Shown here: positions 21,471 through 27,333 of the stretch, in pieces
Layout: every line of letters starts with the position of its first letter
Position numbering within the stretch: position 1 is the first letter of the stretch
DNA from: a virus
Direction: 5' to 3' (one strand)
Length of the DNA stretch: 27,333 bases
Virus record (IMG/VR): IMGVR_UViG_3300030104_001873
Coordinates: 1-27,333 of that record
Translations under genes and position numbers: made by a program
Notes under the pieces: generated by a model
What the model saw: only the letters and a program-made list of their open reading frames with translations
Told to the model about the DNA's origin: nothing
Database searches by the model: none

Positions 21471-24469
21471 TATACCTCACTCTCTGAATTACCAAATACT
21501 ACATCTCCTGGGTTAGATAATTGATACCAATTAAATAAATTGTCATGTTGAGTTACAGAACTGTTAGATATATCATATATATATCCACTGCTTGAAGCTC
21601 CTGAAATATTTGTTGTTAATATAATTAACTTGTTAGAGTATTTATCATAACCTACTATTACAGGCCTTTTAAAATCTTCATTAGTTAACCAATTGTCTAT
21701 TCTAAATTTATCTGCACTTACATTACTTAATTTTTCACCATCATAATAATATATACCGTTTGAATTAACCCAAAATATACCATCGCTAGATTTAGCTATT
21801 TGACATGGATTTTTTACGCCTGCCCCAGAAAATGTAGATACAAGCTCTTCACCTTCGGATGTTACTTTAATAACATATGCAGTTTTTTCTTTATACTGTA
21901 TTAGTTTATCTCCTACAGATTCTAATGCTATAATACTTTCACCATCAGAAGTAGCTACATCAATAAAGTGTGTACCATCATCTGGAAATGTGTCAAATTT
22001 ATCTGTATCTGAGCGTAACATTCTATCTGGAAATGTTTTGTCACCAATTTTTAAATTACCTATATACACTTTTCTATCTACAGTTGTTGTTGTTTTATAT
22101 CTGGCGGCTAAACTTGTACCTGCTTCATAACCATTATTTGCCTCATACGTAATAAGTGGTAAATTTTTAATAGTATCTCCAGACAAATTTCCAGTCACAA
22201 TAGCTCTTAAATCAGTCGTTTCGGTTGACCCCCATTGGTCTCCATCTATATCACCTAGCCTTAAATTTTCTACATCACTATCTTTAGCATGCATTATGTA
22301 TGTACCTTCTTTTAAGTCTACATGATATAACATAATCCACTCTTCTGCTAAACCACCTCCAACTATATCTACTTGTTTCATATAAATTCTAAAACCTTCA
22401 ATACGTTCATTCCAACTGTTATTTTGTGCTGTAGAATTAAATATACCTGTTCTAGAATTGTTACACAAAAAAGCTAAAGAAGCTTTTGCAACGCCTTGAA
22501 TTAATCTTAAATCAAAAGCATTAGCATGTGTCATTAATTGTTTAGCTGATTTTGTTACTGAAAATAAAATTAATTTTACTTTTTCTGAACCTCCACCATT
22601 AGCACCAATTACTTGTATAGCTAAAGGTACATCTGCATCAACACTAGTGTGTGTAGTTATAGTTCCAGTAAAATTAACCAAACCAGTGCCACCACTAGGT
22701 TGTGGGACAGTTAAAGATTCTACTCCAGTTTTATTTGATTGGTCAGGACCTACCCCAACATATAATTTTACAGAAACTCCTGAGCAAGATTCAAACCTAA
22801 TGCTAGCAGATATATCATAAGATGTTTGTGTAGAAACAGTAATGTTAGAGTCTTCATAAAACAAATGTTCTTGATTAGCTACAGATTCACAAAAATTAGA
22901 TACATGGTCGTAATTATTAGGATTAGAAGTAGATAAAGCGGCTTCTGAACCAAAGCTAGAATTTGCGGTTATCCATCCCGTTGTGCTAGTAAACCCTTTA
23001 TTTATTAACACCTCATCAGCTTGTGTAGTCATTAAGGCGTTAGTAATGTCTGATTCTTGCATTTCACTACCACCACCGTCATATAAATAAGACATGCCAA
23101 GTATATATTTATTTTTAAGATTATCATCCATAACCTCATCTTCCAATATAATTTCTTCAGTTCCTTCGCCTGGGTAACTAATAGCGTCTGAATCTCCTAT
23201 TATTTTAACTTGACCATCTGAACTTCCAAATCCTATTATTTCAAAAACACCATTTAAAGATGCTCCTGAAGTATCTTCAATACCAGCATTTGATATTGAT
23301 AAAAATTTACCAATTGCAAAGCCATATTTTGGTAATGTAACATCTATAGCAACAGTATCATCTAATGAATCTGCAATCGTTAATATTAAATGAGTTTCTG
23401 TAGATGTAGTAACTGAGCTTACTGTAGTTCCATCTACTAATGTAAATTTAGTATCTTCAGATATGTCATTAATATCAATACCTAAGCTAACTTTTTCTGG
23501 CTCATCTGGGTATAAATTACTTTCAAGTAATGTAGAGTCATTTGAAGATATAATGTTTTGGTTATATACATTTAAAGCTCCATACTTAGGCGCTTCTGGC
23601 ACCTGTATATCTTGTACCCATCTATTTATATTTGTATTAGCTCCTGCTTTTTTAAGCATAGGACGTTTAATATGAGTAAATACTTTAGGTACATTAATTT
23701 TAAATATTTTAGAATTATTGTCATGGTCTTCTATTTTAGTTCCAAAACGTCCTCTTTCTACAGTTATAGAACTAGCAGCTGAAACTGTTACTTTCATAAC
23801 CTCAGAGTCTATTTTTATATATTCTCCTACAGATAGCCCATGTCCAGCGTCTACATTAAATGATGTAGTAGAGTCTGCTGAAACAGAAATTGCAGTTAAA
23901 GCTGTTAACTCTTCTTCACTAAAGTTAGCGTCACAAACTCTTAATCCATTATCTGCTTTATAATAAACAGGCTTTACACCTTTTACATCTAATAAATTTT
24001 CACTATTACCATCAGTGCCTGTATTGTGTACAGTACCCATAGATATAAGAGAATCTTTCCAAGGCCCATAATCTGTTCCTTCAAAATTATCTGTCCATAT
24101 ATCTATATCTGCCCCATCATTAACACATATAAATTCTGTATTAACTTCATTAGGGCCAGTACCATCAGAAACACTTGTATTATTAAAATCATAATCGTGT
24201 GTAAATGAAAATAGCCCATGACCTGACGATATGGGCGTTTCGTTATCAAACCTATCTTGACCTTCACTATCTGTAGGGCTTACAGGAACATTTTCTGCGT
24301 TTACTGTAACAAACGAAGATTTACCATCACCTGGCATTGTTACTTTACCTACATTAGAAACATCTACATTAGTAGCTTCTACTAATTGATTGTCTTCTAT
24401 ATCTCTTGGGTCAGCCTTTTTGTTGATACCACCTTCAAAAGCTTTTATATGGTATACTTGTTTAGGCAT
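21470..24469 (-). CDS. Large tail nozzle / stabilisation-like protein, 999 aa
   Basis: The N-terminus FEGGINKKADPRDIEDNQ followed by NVDVSNVGKV is the start pattern of podophage nozzle or packaged-DNA stabilisation proteins. The C-terminal 160 residues read as propeller-like blades (ALESVGDKLIQYKEKTAYVI, DGIFWVNSNGIYYYDGEKLS, then YDKYSNKLIILTT), matching the same group (P22 gp10-like proteins). Residues about 488-642 are a separate beta-sandwich insert (KGFTSTTGWI through VKLILFSVTKS) of the carbohydrate-binding jelly-roll type. It is expected at the distal end of a short tail. The stop of the upstream gene and its ATG are adjacent (TAGATG). Confidence 0.7.
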   Translation of the reverse strand: MPKQVYHIKAFEGGINKKADPRDIEDNQLVEATNVDVSNVGKVTMPGDGKSSFVTVNAENVPVSPTDSEGQDRFDNETPISSGHGLFSFTHDYDFNNTSVSDGTGPNEVNTEFICVNDGADIDIWTDNFEGTDYGPWKDSLISMGTVHNTGTDGNSENLLDVKGVKPVYYKADNGLRVCDANFSEEELTALTAISVSADSTTSFNVDAGHGLSVGEYIKIDSEVMKVTVSAASSITVERGRFGTKIEDHDNNSKIFKINVPKVFTHIKRPMLKKAGANTNINRWVQDIQVPEAPKYGALNVYNQNIISSNDSTLLESNLYPDEPEKVSLGIDINDISEDTKFTLVDGTTVSSVTTSTETHLILTIADSLDDTVAIDVTLPKYGFAIGKFLSISNAGIEDTSGASLNGVFEIIGFGSSDGQVKIIGDSDAISYPGEGTEEIILEDEVMDDNLKNKYILGMSYLYDGGGSEMQESDITNALMTTQADEVLINKGFTSTTGWITANSSFGSEAALSTSNPNNYDHVSNFCESVANQEHLFYEDSNITVSTQTSYDISASIRFESCSGVSVKLYVGVGPDQSNKTGVESLTVPQPSGGTGLVNFTGTITTHTSVDADVPLAIQVIGANGGGSEKVKLILFSVTKSAKQLMTHANAFDLRLIQGVAKASLAFLCNNSRTGIFNSTAQNNSWNERIEGFRIYMKQVDIVGGGLAEEWIMLYHVDLKEGTYIMHAKDSDVENLRLGDIDGDQWGSTETTDLRAIVTGNLSGDTIKNLPLITYEANNGYEAGTSLAARYKTTTTVDRKVYIGNLKIGDKTFPDRMLRSDTDKFDTFPDDGTHFIDVATSDGESIIALESVGDKLIQYKEKTAYVIKVTSEGEELVSTFSGAGVKNPCQIAKSSDGIFWVNSNGIYYYDGEKLSNVSADKFRIDNWLTNEDFKRPVIVGYDKYSNKLIILTTNISGASSSGYIYDISNSSVTQHDNLFNWYQLSNPGDVVFGNSESEV
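22544..23008 (-). other. Jelly-roll (CBM4/9-like) insert in the nozzle-like protein, residues 488-642
   Basis: The segment opens with the NKGF....GWITANSSFGSEAA pattern typical of phage-borne CBM4/9-like beta-sandwiches, continues with SYDISASIRFESCSGVSVKL, and closes with DADVPLAIQVIGANGGGSEK. The regions on both sides resume the nozzle-like sequence, so it looks like an insertion that could bind surface glycans. Confidence 0.5.
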
Positions 24470-24655
24470 CTAGTCTTCTATTAAAGCTTCCTTAACTACT
24501 TCTTCAACAGAATCCCAGATAGCGTCTAATATTTTAGCTTCTGTTTTTTCTGATATAAATGGAATGTCTACATTCTCATTCATTTTATTAATCATTTTTT
24601 CTTTCATTTCGTCATTGAATATATATCCAGCAACAATTTTACCAAATCCTGACAT
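24470..24655 (-). CDS. Hypothetical small acidic protein, 61 aa
   Basis: ATG 24655 overlaps the stop of the 36-aa basic gene (TAATG), with AAGGAG upstream inside that gene. The product starts MSGFGKIVAGYIFNDEMKEK and ends in an acidic amphipathic helix (LDAIWDSVEEVVKEALIED). It could be an adaptor or chaperone-like small protein; no family is recognised. It lies directly before the nozzle-like gene. Confidence 0.65.
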   Translation of the reverse strand: MSGFGKIVAGYIFNDEMKEKMINKMNENVDIPFISEKTEAKILDAIWDSVEEVVKEALIED

Positions 24656-24765
24656 TAATAACTCCTTCTTTTAGCTTTCATAGGTTTTCTTTTAGTTTTC
24701 ATAGACTTCTTTTTTGCTTTAGGTCTACCTTTTTTACTTCCATATGTTCCTTTACCCATTGGCAT
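24655..24765 (-). CDS. Lys/Arg-rich micro-protein, 36 aa
   Basis: ATG 24765 is preceded by AAAGGAGAAATACT and the stop TAA (24657-24655) overlaps the next ATG. The product starts MPMGKGTYGSKKGRPK, and about half of its residues are Lys or Arg, with the near-repeat MKTKRK / MKAKRR at the end. I recognise the MGKGTYGSKxGRP opening from small basic proteins in other phages. It probably binds nucleic acid or packages with DNA; function is unproven. It lies between the holin-like gene and the 61-aa gene. Confidence 0.72.
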   Translation of the reverse strand: MPMGKGTYGSKKGRPKAKKKSMKTKRKPMKAKRRSY

Positions 24766-24781
24766 AGTATTTCTCCTTTGA

Positions 24782-25075
24782 TTACTCGTAATCTCTGTTT
24801 TTTAAAAATCTTTCTTTAAGACCATTACCACTTAATGCAGCAAGTATTTCTACAATTGCTCTATAGCTTGCTTTAATATCTTTTTGTTCTAACTGCATTT
24901 GTTTTTGAGAATCTATAAGTTTGATAACAATACCTTCAAACCTATCATTAGCCTCATCTAAATCTTTCTTTAAATCGTCTTGAATCCAGTTGTTTTGTTT
25001 CCATATAAAAAAACCAAATGCCATTGTCATTGCAACTGGCACTCCAAACTGTTCTATAACTTGTAGTATATCCAT
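24782..25075 (-). CDS. Holin-like single-TM protein, 97 aa
   Basis: Residues 1-26 (MDILQVIEQFGVPVAMTMAF, then GFFIWKQ) form one hydrophobic membrane segment after a short polar N-terminus, followed by a charged coiled coil (QDDLKKDLDEANDRFEGIVI, then DSQKQMQLEQKDIKASYRAI) and a polar end. One TM plus a cytoplasmic coiled coil is the architecture of BhlA/UviB-like and XhlA-like holin or holin-accessory proteins. No endolysin gene is visible next to it. A spanin is less likely because no lipoprotein or second TM is seen. Confidence 0.6.
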   Translation of the reverse strand: MDILQVIEQFGVPVAMTMAFGFFIWKQNNWIQDDLKKDLDEANDRFEGIVIKLIDSQKQMQLEQKDIKASYRAIVEILAALSGNGLKERFLKNRDYE

Positions 25076-25076
25076 C

Positions 25077-25484
25077 TTACATTCTAGGAACTGATAAAGC
25101 TCTTACTCCACTTTTTCTATGAGGATATTGTTTAATAGTTCTTTCATATTTACTTCTATAATAACCAGCTCTTTGCAAGTCACCCATATCTTCTAATAGT
25201 CTAGACTTTACATAATCTATTATTGAAGAATGTAATGAGGTATCTAATCCAGAGTTAGCTTTTAAATCATCTGTTACTTCTTCCACTTTACCATACTTAG
25301 AATGAGTATGTATGCGTAGACCACCTGTAACACTACTACCAGAATATGTATCATACTTATCTATTGTAGTTTCAGTTGTGTCGCTAACATCATTAGATAT
25401 AACTTTGCATACTAAAGCTAATCTTTCATCGTCATTATACCATGCAAAATAACTATTAGGATAACTTCTTTTATCTGTAGCCAT
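25077..25484 (-). CDS. Virion adaptor-like protein, 135 aa
   Basis: ATG 25484 follows TAGGAGATTAA. The C-terminal half (SSIIDYVKSRLLEDMGDLQR, then AGYYRSKYERTIKQYPH and GVRALSVPRM) is a helical pair with conserved-looking basic residues, as in head-tail adaptor or neck proteins; the N-terminal half is beta-rich (FAWYNDDERLALVCKVIS). It sits among small virion genes upstream of the nozzle-like protein. The exact role cannot be fixed from sequence alone. Confidence 0.6.
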   Translation of the reverse strand: MATDKRSYPNSYFAWYNDDERLALVCKVISNDVSDTTETTIDKYDTYSGSSVTGGLRIHTHSKYGKVEEVTDDLKANSGLDTSLHSSIIDYVKSRLLEDMGDLQRAGYYRSKYERTIKQYPHRKSGVRALSVPRM

Positions 25485-25492
25485 TTAATCTC

Positions 25493-25999
25493 CTATGCTG
25501 ATGCAATAAATATTTCTAAATCTACTGCTACTGAGCCACTTTCATTTAATGCTCTAATATCTGTAATAGCATCTAATGTTGGGCTATCTAAATCACCTGC
25601 TGCAGCATCAAATGCAGCATCAAAAGTGTTTAATATAAAAGATTTGCCCTCTTCTAATAAAAGCCATGCACATTCATCATCTGTAGCGTCAGAATTATTA
25701 TCTCTTACTATTTGAAGTTTTACACCTTCACTTGCTGCAGAATTTAAATTTGTTATTCTTAAATATTTCATATCACCAACTATAAACTTTCCTGCTGCAA
25801 CTGCTGTACCAGTATCTCCAGTTGTTTCTAATAATGTTATTGTACCGTCTCCACTTACAGGTACAGTTAATATTCTTTTAAAAACTTCACCTATAGAAGA
25901 AACTGTTGTAGTAGTTGTGCCACCTTGGTTTTTTCCATTTAAGTTAATAGACTCATTTATGGTTACAGTTAAGGTTGATGCTGTTAATGTACTTGCCAT
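25493..25999 (-). CDS. Small virion protein, paralogue B, 168 aa
   Basis: Shares its opening (MASTLTASTLTVTINESINL, then NGKNQGG) and its last residues (VDLEIFIASA) with the gene just upstream; the middle (SIGEVFKRILTVPVSGDGTI, YLRITN, LEEGKSFIL) also aligns. It is a beta-rich, Ser/Thr/Ala-rich, acidic protein without Lys/Arg clusters. Tandem duplicates of this kind are often decoration, fibre-base or tropism proteins, but the role is not known. AGGAGTAAAC upstream supports the ATG at 25999. Confidence 0.75.
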   Translation of the reverse strand: MASTLTASTLTVTINESINLNGKNQGGTTTTTVSSIGEVFKRILTVPVSGDGTITLLETTGDTGTAVAAGKFIVGDMKYLRITNLNSAASEGVKLQIVRDNNSDATDDECAWLLLEEGKSFILNTFDAAFDAAAGDLDSPTLDAITDIRALNESGSVAVDLEIFIASA

Positions 26000-26007
26000 G
26001 TTTACTC

Positions 26008-26463
26008 CTAAGCTGAAGCTATGAAAGCTTCTAAATCTACATCAGCACTATTTGCTGTTGCTTTTATTCCTGTTAAATCTTCTAATGTTGCGCCTGATAT
26101 ATCTCCATAATCTACAACTCCAGTGCTAGTGCTACTTACAATTAAATAACTTGCTCCAGGGTCTAAGCGTACACTAAAATCTGTACTATTAGCACCTTCT
26201 ATATTTAATGTGACATAATTACTATCATCTTTATTTGTAAGCCTAATATATCTTATTCCTGCAGCAACATAAATTCCACTACTAACTGCAGCGCCAAAAG
26301 AGCAAACAGTTACTTCCGAAGTAGGTATTGTTACAATTCGATTTGTAACTTCATTTATAGAGCCTATAGATAAAGTATTAGTAGCACCCTGATTCTTACC
26401 ATTTAAATTGATAGATTCTGATATAGAAACTGTCATTGTTGCGGCTGTTACTGTACTTGCCAT
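26008..26463 (-). CDS. Small virion protein, paralogue A, 151 aa
   Basis: ATG 26463 follows TAGGAGTAAAAA. The sequence begins MASTVTAATMTVSISESINL, then NGKNQGA, and ends VDLEAFIASA, closely matching paralogue B at both ends. It is shorter by 17 residues, mainly in the central loops (SEVTVCSFGAAVSSGIYVAA versus a longer stretch in B). It is predicted all-beta. I recall similar proteins in marine phage genomes without a defined function. The two genes are eight bases apart. Confidence 0.75.
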   Translation of the reverse strand: MASTVTAATMTVSISESINLNGKNQGATNTLSIGSINEVTNRIVTIPTSEVTVCSFGAAVSSGIYVAAGIRYIRLTNKDDSNYVTLNIEGANSTDFSVRLDPGASYLIVSSTSTGVVDYGDISGATLEDLTGIKATANSADVDLEAFIASA

Positions 26464-26472
26464 TTTTTACTC

Positions 26473-26778
26473 CTATTTTAATGAATCAGACGTTTCGTCT
26501 GTATCATCTTTTAATAATCTATGCGAGTCTGCCAACATAGGTATTCTCACATATCTATCATTGTTATCTAAAATTTCAACTCTTGTTACATCTATAACAG
26601 AGTCATCTAATTTATACCATCTTTGTTTTGAATTTAAATTTTGTATTTTTTCTGTAGTATAATGCTGTACTTTACCTGACATATCCATCAATGCGTCATT
26701 TATAAGTTGTACCATATACTGTTCGGGTTGCCTTCCCATTGTATATTCTATTTGTTGTATTAATTCTTTAACGGTCAT
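26473..26778 (-). CDS. Head-tail adaptor-like virion protein, 101 aa
   Basis: The open frame extends to 26835, but GGAGGT four bases before ATG 26778 marks the real start; the longer opening has no ribosome binding site and lies within the upstream gene. The product begins MTVKELIQQIEYTMG, continues in a helical region (QLINDALMDMSGKVQHYTTE) and a beta hairpin (RWYKLDDSVIDVTRVEILDN), and ends acidic. This helix-helix-beta arrangement is typical of small gp6-like connector proteins. It overlaps the upstream gene by 11 bases. Confidence 0.65.
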   Translation of the reverse strand: MTVKELIQQIEYTMGRQPEQYMVQLINDALMDMSGKVQHYTTEKIQNLNSKQRWYKLDDSVIDVTRVEILDNNDRYVRIPMLADSHRLLKDDTDETSDSLK

Positions 26779-27333
26779 CTCTACCTCCACCAGTAGTAGC
26801 AGGAACTGCTTGTCTTGGAGCTTGAACACTTGCAACGCCCATCATCTGTAAAGCCTGCGTATAATCTTGTTTTAATGCTGTAATCATAGGAATATAAAGT
26901 TCTGTATCTTCTTCTGAAGCAAGTAAGTATTCAGCCATTTTAATTGCAGCATATAGCACTACAATGTATTCCATATCATTAGATAAATTAGCTATAGCAC
27001 TATCACCATGCGCTATTTGTGTAAGTGGTAAAAATAATACTTCTGCAGTTTGACTAGCAGTAGGGTCTGGAAATACATTAAGTACAGAGTTTTTAATAAA
27101 ATACACTGGGTCTGTTTCTTTTGCATGCATTAAGTCATTTGTATCTGCAACTCTAGAAGCCAACACAGGAGACACTTGTCTACATATTTGATTAAACCCT
27201 TTTGAGTCTTTTCTTGTTACAGCCATTATAGGTCCAATAGTATTTGTATTTAATGCAAGTGTAGAAGGTGAATTATTAAGTTCTGTATGTGTAACACACT
27301 CTAATAACTTATCAGGAGGTAAAACATTATACA
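26768..27333 (-). CDS. Virion adaptor/neck-like protein, 5' end outside window
   Basis: The frame stays open from the right edge through 27227 into the Met at 27226, and no start with a ribosome binding site exists there, so the N-terminus lies beyond the window; 187 residues are visible. They include LPPDKLLECV, ICRQVSPVLASRVADTNDLM, VYFIKNSVLNVFPDPTASQT, and the helical end EYIVVLYAAIKMAEYLLASE then MITALKQDYTQALQ. The FPDP turn with acidic helices matches small adaptor proteins that follow the portal and capsid genes. It ends in a Gly/Arg/Asp tail (TTGGGRDDR). Confidence 0.72.
   Translation of the reverse strand, partial: YNVLPPDKLLECVTHTELNNSPSTLALNTNTIGPIMAVTRKDSKGFNQICRQVSPVLASRVADTNDLMHAKETDPVYFIKNSVLNVFPDPTASQTAEVLFLPLTQIAHGDSAIANLSNDMEYIVVLYAAIKMAEYLLASEEDTELYIPMITALKQDYTQALQMMGVASVQAPRQAVPATTGGGRDDR

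Overview
The window is a piece of an AT-rich tailed-phage genome (free phage, prophage or metagenomic contig), most likely a short-tailed podovirus-like phage of an AT-rich, probably aquatic, bacterium. The evidence is a compact replication/recombination block of tiny overlapping genes facing a long one-direction virion block. That block has small adaptor-like proteins, a nozzle-like protein, a tail-fibre-like protein and a chain of very large internal virion proteins, with no tape-measure, sheath or tube genes. The host assignment is inference: several small proteins resemble ones remembered from marine phage genomes, and no search was run. There are no rRNA, tRNA, CRISPR, insertion-sequence or integrase/excision genes of ordinary layout.

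Layout. Bases 1-112 are the tail of a plus-strand gene, closed by a strong intrinsic terminator (130-159). From 192 to 2881 lie twelve small plus-strand genes (27-140 aa), almost all of unknown function, joined by TAATG, ATGA or TGATG overlaps. At 2885-2956 there is a possible promoter and a 15-bp RNA hairpin. Next comes the DNA-metabolism operon: an RHH regulator, a Cas4/RecB-like nuclease, a Sak3/DUF1071 annealing protein, an SSB-like protein, an HTH protein, a candidate structured RNA (5306-5398), several zinc-ribbon, membrane and basic small proteins, an NMAD1/DUF1599-like protein, an HNH nuclease, three overlapping small genes, a DnaB-like helicase, a RuvC-like resolvase and a PD-(D/E)XK-like nuclease. 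The polymerase, terminase, portal and major capsid genes must be outside the window if present.

At 9330-9338 the plus-strand block collides tail-to-tail with the minus-strand virion block. Read 27333 to 9330, this holds a partial adaptor-like protein, a second adaptor-like protein, two tandem paralogous small virion proteins, another adaptor-like protein, a holin-like protein, a 36-aa basic protein, a 61-aa protein, a 999-aa nozzle-like protein with a jelly-roll-like insert, a 317-aa beta-rich protein, a 407-aa tail-fibre-like protein, three internal virion proteins (271, 225 and 567 aa) and a 2219-aa giant protein.

The most remarkable object is the giant protein (9330-15989). Between Gly/Ala-rich hydrophobic segments near both ends it carries what reads as a complete tyrosine-recombinase module: a core-binding domain, then R824, a Lys hairpin, R927 and Y955 at near-XerD spacing. 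A zincin-like HENAH...ExxxD metallopeptidase motif follows. It looks like a polyvalent ejection protein that could carry a recombinase and a peptidase into the cell with the genome.
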